Made by a program: the position numbers and the translations under genes. This document shows, one piece after another, positions 25,178 to 33,398 of a stretch of 64,000 bases of DNA. The stretch's first letter is position 1, and every line of letters begins with the position of its first letter. Below the pieces are notes generated by a model. It made no database searches. It was given only the letters and a program-made list of their open reading frames with translations, and was not told the DNA's origin. Where the stretch lies: the NCBI RefSeq assembly GCF_004125265.1, contig NZ_RDTE01000003.1:5704001-5768000 (forward strand). The letters are read 5' to 3'. The stretch is from Streptomyces lydicus (GTDB lineage: Bacteria > Actinomycetota > Actinomycetes > Streptomycetales > Streptomycetaceae).

Positions 25178-26412
25178 GCCTCCATGCCTTCCTGTTCCAG
25201 CTGCGTCTGGCGGGCGCGCAGCTCCCGGAGCTGGTGCTGGTGCTCCAGGGCCTCCATCCGGTCCGCCTCCAGCAGTTCCTGGACGTTGTTCATCAGCGTC
25301 TCCATGTCGACCACGCCGATGTACTCGCCGCGCCGTCCGGTGACCGCGACCCGGCCGGCGCTGTCGGTGAGCACCGCCTCCAGCGCGTCGCGCAGCGTCG
25401 CGTCCCGGGTCACGGTGTGCTGGACCGGCGTCCCGGCCCGGGCCAGCGACTCCTTGGCCAGGGCCAGATCGCCGCGGCGCAGCCATTTGTACGGGCGGCG
25501 GTTGGGGTCCAGCAGCAGCAGTTCGTTGTGGGAGCCGGAGCGGACCCGGTCGAAGATGGACTCCAGCGGGTCATCGGTCGCGGCGGTGGGGAAGTCGACC
25601 ACGCCCACGTCCCGCACCCGGGTCAGGTTGAGCCGCTTGAGCGCCGCCCCGGCGCCCACGAAGCCGGAGACGAAGTCGTCGGACGGGTTGGTGAGGATGG
25701 CCTCGGGGGTGTCGAACTGGGCGATGTGCGAGCGCTCGCGGAGCACCGCGATCCGGTCGCCGATCTTGATGGCCTCGTCGAAGTCGTGGGTGACGAAGCA
25801 GATGGTCTTGTGCAGCTCGTGCTGGAGCCGGATCAGCTCGTCCTGGAGGTGGTCGCGGGTGATCGGGTCGACGGCGCCGAACGGCTCGTCCATCAGCAGG
25901 ACGGGCGGGTCGGCGGCGAGGGCACGGGCCACCCCGACGCGCTGCTGCTGGCCGCCGGAGAGCTGGCGCGGATAGCGGCCGTGGAACTCGCGCGGGTCCA
26001 GGCCGACCAGGTCGAGCATCTCCTCGACCCGGTTCTTGGTCTTCGACTGGGACCAGCCGATCATCTTCGGGACCAGGGCGATGTTCTGGGCGACGGTCAT
26101 GTGCGGGAAGAGGCCGGACGCCTGGATGGCGTAGCCGATCTTGCGGCGCAGCTTGACCGGGTCCATGTCGGTGACGTCCTCGTCGCCGATCCGGATCCGC
26201 CCGGAGGTCGGCTCGATCAGCCGGTTGATCATCTTCAGGCAGGTGGACTTGCCGCAGCCCGAGGGCCCCACAAGGATCACGATCTCGCCGGCCTTGATCT
26301 CCATGTTGACGTTGTCCACCGCGGGGACGGGGTTGCCCGGATAGGTTTTCGTCAGGCTCTCCAGATGGATCCTCGCCCCGCTGGTGGCGGCGTTCTCGGG
26401 CGTCTCAGGCAC
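25174..26412 (-). CDS. Glycine-betaine-type ABC ATPase with C-terminal CBS region
   Basis: 412 residues. Walker A GPSGCGKST, signature LSGGQQQR and Walker B LLMDEPFGAVD are present, with the Q-loop form IGYAIQASGLFPHMT typical of the OpuA/ProV group. Residues after about 255 form a CBS region (RDATLRDALEAVLTDSAGRV and GEYIGVVDMETLM), which in OpuA senses ionic strength. A coiled Gln/Glu-rich end follows. The start is a GTG at 26412, overlapping the preceding permease gene by 8 bases. Confidence 0.9.
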   Translation of the reverse strand: MPETPENAATSGARIHLESLTKTYPGNPVPAVDNVNMEIKAGEIVILVGPSGCGKSTCLKMINRLIEPTSGRIRIGDEDVTDMDPVKLRRKIGYAIQASGLFPHMTVAQNIALVPKMIGWSQSKTKNRVEEMLDLVGLDPREFHGRYPRQLSGGQQQRVGVARALAADPPVLLMDEPFGAVDPITRDHLQDELIRLQHELHKTICFVTHDFDEAIKIGDRIAVLRERSHIAQFDTPEAILTNPSDDFVSGFVGAGAALKRLNLTRVRDVGVVDFPTAATDDPLESIFDRVRSGSHNELLLLDPNRRPYKWLRRGDLALAKESLARAGTPVQHTVTRDATLRDALEAVLTDSAGRVAVTGRRGEYIGVVDMETLMNNVQELLEADRMEALEHQHQLRELRARQTQLEQEGMEA

Positions 26413-27052
26413 GGATCCCCCTGGAGATGGTCAGGCGTCCGATCAGGACGTAGGCGGCGTCGAAGAGAAGGGCGAGGATGGCGATTCCGAGGGTGCCGGA
26501 GAGCACCTGGTTGAGGGAGTTGGCGCTGCCCAGCGAGGCGATCCCGCGGAAGATCTCGTTGCCCAGGCCGGGGCCGGAGGCGAACGCGGCGATGGCGGCG
26601 ATGCCCATCAGCATCTGGGTGGCGACCCGGATGCCGGTGAGGATGGGCGGCCAGGCCAGCGGCAGTTCGACCCGGAAGAGCCGGGCGGTGCGGGACATCC
26701 CGATGCCGTTGGCCGCGTCGACCAGGTCGGGGTCCACCCCGCGCAGCCCGACGATGGCGTTGCGGACCACCGGCAGCAGCCCGTACAGGGTCAGCGCGAT
26801 CACCGTCGGGGGGACGCCCAGGCCGACGATCGGGATCAGCAGACCGATCAGGGCCAGGGACGGGATGGTCAGGATGGTGGCGGTCGAGGTGGTGGCGAGG
26901 TTGCCCGCCCATTCGCTGCGGTAGGTCGCCACGGCGATGAAGACGCCCAGCAAGGTGGCCAGCACCATGCACTGGAAGACGGCACTGGCGTGCTGATATG
27001 TGTCCGTCAGCAGCTGGGCGTGCCGGGTGCCGACGTACTCCCAGAAGCTCAC
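26405..27052 (-). CDS. Glycine-betaine-type ABC permease, first subunit
   Basis: 215 residues, about five or six transmembrane segments, with the EAA loop DLVDAANGIGMSRTARLFRV. This is the compact OpuCB/OpuCD-type permease. A GTG at 27052 is the start. It lies 13 bases after the stop of the Lrp/AsnC gene on the same strand, so the regulator may be co-transcribed with the transporter. Confidence 0.88.
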   Translation of the reverse strand: MSFWEYVGTRHAQLLTDTYQHASAVFQCMVLATLLGVFIAVATYRSEWAGNLATTSTATILTIPSLALIGLLIPIVGLGVPPTVIALTLYGLLPVVRNAIVGLRGVDPDLVDAANGIGMSRTARLFRVELPLAWPPILTGIRVATQMLMGIAAIAAFASGPGLGNEIFRGIASLGSANSLNQVLSGTLGIAILALLFDAAYVLIGRLTISRGIRA

Positions 27053-27065
27053 TCGGTCTCCTCGG

Positions 27066-27533
27066 TCAGTCTGCCGATGCCTGTTTCACCAGCGGGACAA
27101 TCCGCAACGGAACCGGATTTTCCATGACGATTGCCGTCGATGCCCGCACGATCCCATCAAAGCCCACAACCCGGTCGATCACCCGCTGTAGATCGGCGTT
27201 CGACCGCGCGACGAGCCTGCAGAGCATGTCCCCGTGTCCGGTCGTTGTATGCAACTCCAACACCTCGGGAACGGTCGTCAAGTGGGCACGTACGTCGTTT
27301 CCTTGCCCTTGTTTGATCTCCAGCGTGGCGAAAGCGGTCACCGGATAACCGAGGGCCGCCGGGTCCACATCCGGTCCGAAGCCCCGGATCACTCCATTCG
27401 ACTGAAGCCGGTCGAGCCGGGCCTGGACCGTCCCGCGGGCCACCCCCAGCCGCCGGGACGCCTCCAGCACGCCGATCCGCGGCTCCTCGGCGAGCAGCTC
27501 CAGCAGCGCCCCGTCCAAATGATCGATCGCCAT
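27066..27533 (-). CDS. Lrp/AsnC-family regulator, likely regulator of hpd
   Basis: 155 residues. The N-terminal HTH (DHLDGALLELLAEEPRIGVL, RLGVARGTVQARLDRLQ) and the RAM/AsnC ligand domain (VTAFATLEIKQG, TTTGHGDMLCRLVA) are clear. It is divergent from hpd across a 130-base region with a nested palindrome, so it is probably the regulator of tyrosine degradation and of itself. Members of this family respond to amino acids. It also leads directly into the betaine-type ABC operon on the same strand. Confidence 0.87.
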   Translation of the reverse strand: MAIDHLDGALLELLAEEPRIGVLEASRRLGVARGTVQARLDRLQSNGVIRGFGPDVDPAALGYPVTAFATLEIKQGQGNDVRAHLTTVPEVLELHTTTGHGDMLCRLVARSNADLQRVIDRVVGFDGIVRASTAIVMENPVPLRIVPLVKQASAD

Positions 27534-27563
27534 CGTTCGTACCGCCCTTGGTGATGGTCATCA

Positions 27564-27602
27564 TGTACAGATAGCCGGGCGACTTCGCCCTTTCGCTATA
27601 CA
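27564..27602. promoter_or_regulatory. Nested inverted repeat in the AsnC-hpd intergenic region
   Basis: An inner perfect 14-base palindrome GGGCGACTTCGCCC (27577-27590) lies inside an outer imperfect inverted repeat, TGTACAGATAGC against TTTCGCTATACA, centred on the same point. Its position between two divergent genes suggests an operator for the AsnC-family regulator. It lies 31 bases from the regulator's start and 61 from hpd. Confidence 0.6.
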
Positions 27603-27662
27603 TAATGCCCAGAAGATTCGCGAACTATTGCGCACCTTGTGGATCGGGGGGACTCTGCGCAC

Positions 27663-28817
27663 ATGGCAGACACCACGATGCACACGCAGCCCCTCGCCCC
27701 CGACACGGCCCGGCAGGCGGACCCCTTCCCGGTCAAGGGGATGGACGCGGTCGTCTTCGCCGTCGGGAACGCCAAGCAGGCCGCGCACTACTACTCGACC
27801 GCCTTCGGCATGAAGCGCGTCGCCTACTCGGGCCCGGAGAACGGCAGCCGCGAGACCGCGAGTTATGTGCTCGAATCCGGCGGCGCCCGGTTCGTGTTCA
27901 CCTCCGTCATCAAGCCCACGACCGAGTGGGGCCGCTTCCTCGCCGACCATGTCGCGGCGCACGGCGACGGCGTCATCGACCTCGCCATCGAGGTCCCGGA
28001 CGCCCGCGCCGCCTACGAGCACGCCGTCGCCCGGGGTGCCACCGGCCTGGAGAAGCCCCACGAGGTGAGCGACGAGCACGGCACGGTCGTCCTGGCGGCC
28101 ATCGCCACCTACGGCAAGACCCGGCACACCCTCGTCGAGCGCTCCGGCTACGACGGCCCCTACCTGCCCGGCTTCGTCGCCACCGAGCCGCTGGTGGCGC
28201 CCGGCCCGCGCCGCTTCCAGGCCATCGACCATTGCGTCGGCAACGTCGAACTCGGCAGGATGAACGAGTGGGTGGCCTTCTACAACGACGTCATGGGCTT
28301 CACCAACATGAAGGAGTTCGTGGGCGACGACATCGCCACCGAATACAGCGCCCTGATGTCGAAGGTCGTCGCGGACGGCACGCTCAAGGTCAAGTTCCCG
28401 ATCAACGAACCCGCGATCGCGAAGAAGAAGTCGCAGATCGACGAGTACCTGGAGTTCTACGGCGGCCCCGGCGTCCAGCACATCGCGCTGGCCACCAATG
28501 ACATCGTCGCCAGCGTCCGGGCGATGCGCGAGGCCGGCGTCGAATTCCTCAACACCCCCGACTCCTACTACGACACCCTCGGCGAGTGGGCCGGCGAGAC
28601 CCGGGTGCCCGTGGAGACGCTCCGTGAGCTGAAGATCCTGGTCGACCGCGACGAGGACGGCTACCTGCTGCAGATCTTCACCAAGCCGGTCCAGGACCGG
28701 CCGACGGTGTTCTTCGAGATGATCGAGCGGCACGGCTCCATGGGCTTCGGCAAGGGCAACTTCAAGGCGCTCTTCGAGGCGATCGAGCGGGAGCAGGAGC
28801 GGCGCGGCAATCTCTGA
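27663..28817 (+). CDS. hpd: 4-hydroxyphenylpyruvate dioxygenase
   Basis: 384 residues, normal for the family. HPD converts 4-hydroxyphenylpyruvate to homogentisate with Fe(II) and O2, the second step of tyrosine degradation. The C-terminal vicinal-oxygen-chelate domain carries the iron ligands His190 (IDHCVGN), His273 (VQHIALATND) and Glu352 (FFEMIERHG). The C-terminal helix GFGKGNFKALFEAIEREQE is typical. The ATG at 27663 is chosen from family length. The AsnC-type regulator is divergent. Homogentisate dioxygenase is not in the window. Confidence 0.95.
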   Translation: MADTTMHTQPLAPDTARQADPFPVKGMDAVVFAVGNAKQAAHYYSTAFGMKRVAYSGPENGSRETASYVLESGGARFVFTSVIKPTTEWGRFLADHVAAHGDGVIDLAIEVPDARAAYEHAVARGATGLEKPHEVSDEHGTVVLAAIATYGKTRHTLVERSGYDGPYLPGFVATEPLVAPGPRRFQAIDHCVGNVELGRMNEWVAFYNDVMGFTNMKEFVGDDIATEYSALMSKVVADGTLKVKFPINEPAIAKKKSQIDEYLEFYGGPGVQHIALATNDIVASVRAMREAGVEFLNTPDSYYDTLGEWAGETRVPVETLRELKILVDRDEDGYLLQIFTKPVQDRPTVFFEMIERHGSMGFGKGNFKALFEAIEREQERRGNL

Positions 28818-28864
28818 CGCGTCCGGCGTCGCCTCGGGCGCCGCCCGGCCCCGGTGGCCGGTGC

Positions 28865-28898
28865 GGGACGGGCCTCCTGCCGTCCCAAGGCCCGTCCC
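28865..28898 (+). terminator. Hairpin downstream of hpd
   Basis: GGGACGGGCCT pairs perfectly with AGGCCCGTCCC (11 bp) around a 12-base loop, 48 bases after the hpd stop. Confidence 0.7.
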
Positions 28899-28948
28899 TG
28901 CCGTCCGGTGATCTTCCGTGTACGGCCCATGGATGCGAGGCTGAGGGT

Positions 28949-30313
28949 ATGGACCTCATCGCACGTCTGCGCGCCGGGCTCCCCGGGGAAGCGATCCTCA
29001 CCGACCCCGATGTGACCGGCTCCTACGCCAACGACATGGCGAGCTTCTGCGAGGCCGGGACGCCCGCCGTGGTCGTGCTGCCGCGCACCGTCGAGCAGGT
29101 CCAGCACGTCATGCGGACGGCCACGGAACTGCGGGTCCCGGTCGTCCCGCAGGGCGCGCGCACGGGCCTGTCGGGCGCCGCCAACGCCTCCGACGGCTGC
29201 CTGGTGCTCTCACTGGTCAAGATGGACCGGATCATCGAGATCAACCCCGTCGACCGGATCGCGGTGGTCGAACCCGGTGTCATCAACGCCGTGCTGTCCC
29301 GCGCGGTGAACGAGCACGGCCTCTACTACCCGCCCGATCCCTCCAGTTGGGAGCAGTGCTCGATCGGCGGGAACATCGGCACCGCCTCCGGCGGCCTGTG
29401 CTGCGTCAAATACGGGGTCACCGCCGAGTACGTCCTCGGCCTGGACGTGGTCCTCGCCGACGGGCGGCTGCTGAAGACCGGCCGCCGCACCGCCAAGGGC
29501 GTCGCGGGCTACGACCTCACCCGGCTGTTCGTCGGCTCCGAGGGGAGCCTGGGCATCGTCGTACGCGCCGTGCTCGCCCTCAAGCCGGAGCCGCCCGCGC
29601 AGCTGGCGCTGGCCGCCGAATTCCCCTCCACCGCGGCCGCCTGCGAGGCGGTCTGCGAGATCATGGCCCGCGGCCACGCCCCGTCGCTGCTGGAGCTGAT
29701 GGACCGTACGAGCATCCGCGCGGTCAACGACATGGCGCAGATGGGCCTCCCGGACAGCACCGAGGCGCTGCTGCTGGCCGCCTTCGACACCCCTGACCCG
29801 GCCGCCGACCTCGCCGCCGTCGGCGCGCTGTGCACCGCCGCTGGCGCCACCGAGGTGGTGCCGGCCGAGACCGCCGCCGAGTCCGACCTGCTGCTGCAGG
29901 CCCGCCGGCTGACCCTGACCGCCCTGGAGCGGGTCAAATCCGCCACGATGATCGACGATGTGTGCGTACCGCGCTCCCGGCTCGCCGAACTGCTCGACGG
30001 CACCGCTGCCATCGCGGAGAAGTACGACCTGACCATCGGTGTCTGCGCGCACGCGGGGGACGGCAACACCCACCCCACGGTCTGCTTCGACGCCGCGGAC
30101 CCCGACGAGTCCCGCCGGGCCCGGGAGTCCTTCGACGCCATCATGGCGCTCGGCCTGCAACTGGGCGGCACCATCACCGGTGAGCACGGCGTCGGTGTCC
30201 TGAAGAAGGAGTGGCTGGCCCGCGAACTGGGTCCGGTGGGCCTGGAGTTGCAGCGCGGCATCAAGGGCGTCTTCGACCCGCTGGGAATCCTCAACCCCGG
30301 AAAGCTCTTCTGA
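28949..30313 (+). CDS. FAD-linked oxidoreductase, glycolate-oxidase GlcD / D-lactate dehydrogenase type
   Basis: 454 residues. The FAD-binding type-4 domain is visible as VVVLPRTVEQVQHVM, PVVPQGARTGLSGAAN and SIGGNIGTASGG. The C-terminal part has the flavin-linked DH signature HAGDGNTHPTVCFD and TGEHGVGVLKKEWLARELG. It oxidises a 2-hydroxyacid, probably glycolate or D-lactate, passing electrons to an unidentified acceptor; no iron-sulfur partner (GlcF) is adjacent. It stands alone downstream of hpd. Confidence 0.87.
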   Translation: MDLIARLRAGLPGEAILTDPDVTGSYANDMASFCEAGTPAVVVLPRTVEQVQHVMRTATELRVPVVPQGARTGLSGAANASDGCLVLSLVKMDRIIEINPVDRIAVVEPGVINAVLSRAVNEHGLYYPPDPSSWEQCSIGGNIGTASGGLCCVKYGVTAEYVLGLDVVLADGRLLKTGRRTAKGVAGYDLTRLFVGSEGSLGIVVRAVLALKPEPPAQLALAAEFPSTAAACEAVCEIMARGHAPSLLELMDRTSIRAVNDMAQMGLPDSTEALLLAAFDTPDPAADLAAVGALCTAAGATEVVPAETAAESDLLLQARRLTLTALERVKSATMIDDVCVPRSRLAELLDGTAAIAEKYDLTIGVCAHAGDGNTHPTVCFDAADPDESRRARESFDAIMALGLQLGGTITGEHGVGVLKKEWLARELGPVGLELQRGIKGVFDPLGILNPGKLF

Positions 30314-30386
30314 CGCGACCCGGGCGCCGCCGGCCCGGCCGGGACCCGGATGTACGGGGCAGGGACGAAGACGGTTGACTTCACCC

Positions 30387-30710
30387 ATGACGATCAACGA
30401 TCCCCACAGGTCGGGCGAAGGCATGGTCACTTTCCGGGTGACCGGGAAGGGCGTCGACGACCTCACCTACGCCGTCCAGGCACTGGGTGACTCCGGAGGC
30501 GAACAGCAGGTGGTGCGGCCCGAGTTGCCGTGGTTCGTGGTGACCGACGCACGGGGCGTGGGTGCGATGCCGATGCTCACCCTCACCCTCGAAGGGCCGG
30601 ACGCCTACGCCGAATGCGAGATCCTCACGGACGGCGCACCGGCCGTCCGGGGCAGTGTGCACGGCCCCGCGGCCACTGCTGTGTTCATGGCACGCGCCGC
30701 CGCCTCGTAG
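30387..30710 (+). CDS. Hypothetical protein
   Basis: 107 residues from the ATG at 30387 (MTINDPHRSG). Soluble and mostly beta-like, with no signal peptide, cysteines or motif that I recognise. The ORF runs 9 bases from its stop to the next start, so the two small genes are probably co-transcribed. Codon use is typical of the surroundings. A start at the internal ATG-Val-Thr (residue 13) is also possible. Confidence 0.6.
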   Translation: MTINDPHRSGEGMVTFRVTGKGVDDLTYAVQALGDSGGEQQVVRPELPWFVVTDARGVGAMPMLTLTLEGPDAYAECEILTDGAPAVRGSVHGPAATAVFMARAAAS

Positions 30711-30719
30711 AGTTCCGTC

Positions 30720-31013
30720 ATGGACTCCGCACCCTTCATAGCAGCAGTTCTCCTCCTCATCGCTGTCTCCGGCTTCGCCCGGGCGAGTGACCTCCGGGCC
30801 AAGCGGCAGGACCTCAGGCTCCAGCGGCTGGAACACAAGGTGGACCTGCTGCTCGCGCAGGCCGGCATCGCCGAGCCGGAGGACCCCAGGCTGGCCGAGC
30901 TGGACGCCCTGCTGGCACAGGGGAAGAAGATCCAGGCGATCAAGGTGCACCGCGAGGTGACCGGTTCCGGACTCGCCGAGGCCAAGGAAGCGGTCGAACG
31001 CCGGATGCGCTGA
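30720..31013 (+). CDS. Small membrane protein with a ribosomal L7/L12 C-terminal-like segment
   Basis: 97 residues. An N-terminal hydrophobic segment (about 5-22) is followed by a coiled helical stretch (DLRAKRQDLRLQRLEHKVDL). The C-terminal ~45 residues (LLAQGKKIQAIKVHREVTGS then GLAEAKEAVERR) resemble the L7/L12 C-terminal domain, as seen in small actinobacterial proteins annotated this way. It is not the ribosomal stalk protein itself. The function is unknown; it might tether a factor to the membrane. Confidence 0.72.
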   Translation: MDSAPFIAAVLLLIAVSGFARASDLRAKRQDLRLQRLEHKVDLLLAQAGIAEPEDPRLAELDALLAQGKKIQAIKVHREVTGSGLAEAKEAVERRMR

Positions 31014-31111
31014 CGGCCCGTTGGGCAGAGGATGGCCGGAAGGACCCGCCGGGCCCACCGGGCCCTCACGTCCACGGGGCCCCCTCACGCCCACGCAGGA
31101 AGCGAGAGCCG

Positions 31112-32557
31112 ATGGCAGCGACCGAAGCGACCCAAGCCGCTGATGAGGCGTATGACGTCATCGTGCTGGGGGCCGGGCCGACGGGTGAGAACGTCGCCGA
31201 CCGGGCACACGCCGCCGGGCTGAGCGCGGTGGTCGTGGAGAGCGAACTCGTCGGCGGCGAATGCTCCTACTGGGCGTGCATGCCCAGCAAGGCCCTGCTG
31301 CGCCCGGTCGCCGCCCGAGCCGAGGCACGCCGGGTCCCCGGCCTCAAGGACGCCGCCGACGTCCCCCTGGAGGTGCCGGCGGTGCTCGCCCACCGCGACG
31401 AGTTCGTCTCCTACTGGAAGGACGACGGACAGGTCCGCTGGCTGGACTCGCTCGGCATCGACCTGGTGCGCGGACACGGCCGGCTGGCCGGGCCCCGGCG
31501 GGTGGTCGTCGACGGCGGACGGGTGCTCACCGCCCGGCACGCGGTCGCGGTGTGCACCGGCAGCCGCGCGGTGCTGCCCCCCGTCCCCGGGCTCGCCGAG
31601 GCCAGGCCCTGGACCAGCCGCGAGGCCACCAGCGCCAAGGCCGTACCGGGCCGGCTGGTGGTGGTCGGCGGCGGCGTGGTCGGCGTCGAGATGGCCACCG
31701 CCTGGCGGGCCCTGGGCTCCTCCGTGACGCTGCTGGTACGCGGCGACGGGCTGCTGCCCCGTATGGAGCCGTTCGCCGGCCACCTGGTCGCCGAATCGCT
31801 CGCCGAGGCCGGCGTCTTCCTGCGGACCGGCGTCGAGGTGCGCGAGGTGCGCAGGGAGGCACCGGGCGGCCCCGTCACCGTGCTCCTGGACTCCGGAGAC
31901 GAGATCGTCGCCGACGAACTGCTGATCGCCACCGGCCGCTCCCCGCGCACCGAGGACATCGGCCTGGACACGGTCGGCCTGACCCCCGGCTCCTGGCTGG
32001 ACGTCGACGACAGCCTCCGGGTGACGGGCGTGACCGGCGGCTGGCTCTACGGCGTCGGCGACGTCAACCACCGTGCCCTCCTGACCCACCAGGGCAAGTA
32101 CCAGGCCAGGATCGCCGGTGCCGCCATCTCCGCGCGTGCCAGGGGCGTCCCGATCCTGGAGTCCGACCGCTGGGGCGCGCACGCCGCCACCGCCGACCGT
32201 CTCGCCGTCCCGCAGGTCGTCTTCACCGACCCCGAAGCCGCCTCGGTGGGCCTGACCGCCGCCGCGGCCGAGCAGGCCGGGTACCGCACCCGGGTGATCG
32301 ACCAGGACCTGGCGGCCGTCGCCGGGGCGTCCCTGTACGCGGACGGCTACCGCGGCCGCGCCCGGATGGTCGTCGACCTGGACCGCGAGGTGCTGCTCGG
32401 CGCCACCTTCGTCGGCTCCGGGGTCGCGGAGCTGGTGCACTCCGCGACGGTCGCGGTGGCCGGCGAGGTCCCCCTCGAACGGCTGTGGCACGCGGTGCCC
32501 TCCTACCCGACGATCAGCGAGGTGTGGCTGCGGCTGCTGGAGGCCTACCGCGGCTGA
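31112..32557 (+). CDS. FAD-dependent pyridine nucleotide-disulfide oxidoreductase
   Basis: 481 residues. The N-terminal FAD motif is VIVLGAGPTGENVADRA, the NAD(P) motif VVVGGGVVGVEMATAW and the second FAD motif WLYGVGDVN. The redox disulfide is conserved in a four-residue spacing, ECSYWACMPSK, where the family usually has CLNxGC. The C-terminal dimer interface reads VPSYPTISEVW, without the usual HPT pair, so the electron acceptor may differ from lipoamide or glutathione. It stands alone and convergent to ssgG. The substrate is unknown. Confidence 0.85.
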   Translation: MAATEATQAADEAYDVIVLGAGPTGENVADRAHAAGLSAVVVESELVGGECSYWACMPSKALLRPVAARAEARRVPGLKDAADVPLEVPAVLAHRDEFVSYWKDDGQVRWLDSLGIDLVRGHGRLAGPRRVVVDGGRVLTARHAVAVCTGSRAVLPPVPGLAEARPWTSREATSAKAVPGRLVVVGGGVVGVEMATAWRALGSSVTLLVRGDGLLPRMEPFAGHLVAESLAEAGVFLRTGVEVREVRREAPGGPVTVLLDSGDEIVADELLIATGRSPRTEDIGLDTVGLTPGSWLDVDDSLRVTGVTGGWLYGVGDVNHRALLTHQGKYQARIAGAAISARARGVPILESDRWGAHAATADRLAVPQVVFTDPEAASVGLTAAAAEQAGYRTRVIDQDLAAVAGASLYADGYRGRARMVVDLDREVLLGATFVGSGVAELVHSATVAVAGEVPLERLWHAVPSYPTISEVWLRLLEAYRG

Positions 32558-32676
32558 GCGCGGCGCCCGGGCCGGCCGTCGCGGCGGGCGGCGCCGGGCC
32601 GCGACGGCCGTGCGCCGCCCGCAACCCGGCCCCCGCGCCGCCCGGCCGGACCACGAGGCAGCAACTCCGCCACCCG

Positions 32677-33162
32677 TCACGCCCCGGACTCGGGAGACTC
32701 CTCCGAGGTCCTGGGGCCGCCCGGCCGCTGCTCGTCCGCCGCCTCCGTCGGCGCCATGGCGAGCAGTTCGCTCAGCCCTTTGTCGAGGTCCAGATGCCCC
32801 TGCTCGGACCCCGGCGGCACCACCCGCAACGTGCGCTCCAGCCAAGCGGAGACCGCGGGGGCCGGTGTCTCCAGCAGCGCCCGGCCGTCCGGCGAGTCCA
32901 GCTCGATACAGACCAGGCTGCGCCCGTCCAGCTTGGTCGGCCACACCCGGACATCGCCGTCGCCGCACGGCCGGAACACGCCCTCGACGAGCAGTTCGCG
33001 GGCGAAGGTCCACCGGACCGGGGAGTGGGAACCGATATGAAACGCGACATGGACGGCGTACGGGTCGTCCGTCCGGTACGTCAGCCGGGCCGGCACCGGA
33101 ACACTCCGCCCCGGTGACAGGACCAGGCCCAGCTCCAGCTCTCGCTCCACCACGGTGTGCAT
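32677..33162 (-). CDS. ssgG: SsgA-like sporulation/cell-division protein, probably SsgG
   Basis: 161 residues. It has the compact SALP fold signatures VPARLTYRTDDPYAVHVAFH, WTFARELLVEGV and GDGDVRVWPT. SALPs guide septum and wall remodelling in sporulating Streptomyces hyphae; SsgG affects septum placement. The symbol rests on gene neighbourhood (near hpd, RDD proteins and an M6 protease, like SCO2924), so a different paralog is possible. The C-terminal 25 residues are Glu/Ser/Pro-rich. It is divergent from an RDD gene. Confidence 0.8.
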   Translation of the reverse strand: MHTVVERELELGLVLSPGRSVPVPARLTYRTDDPYAVHVAFHIGSHSPVRWTFARELLVEGVFRPCGDGDVRVWPTKLDGRSLVCIELDSPDGRALLETPAPAVSAWLERTLRVVPPGSEQGHLDLDKGLSELLAMAPTEAADEQRPGGPRTSEESPESGA

Positions 33163-33398
33163 GACGTCCGCCTCTCTTCGCGCCCCGCGGGCACCCGGTA
33201 CCGGGCCCGCACGAGGAGAGAGGCGCCGGGCGCCGGACCATTACACGACTTCGTACAACTTTTTTCCCGCGCCTCTTCCAGGTGGTCGTGGGCGGGCATG
33301 GGTATGAGCGCAACCGGGGTCTGATAGATGTGGACGCCGCGTTGCGGCAGACTGCACCCCACACCCACCAGGCCGAGTACAGATACGGGACTTCGGAC

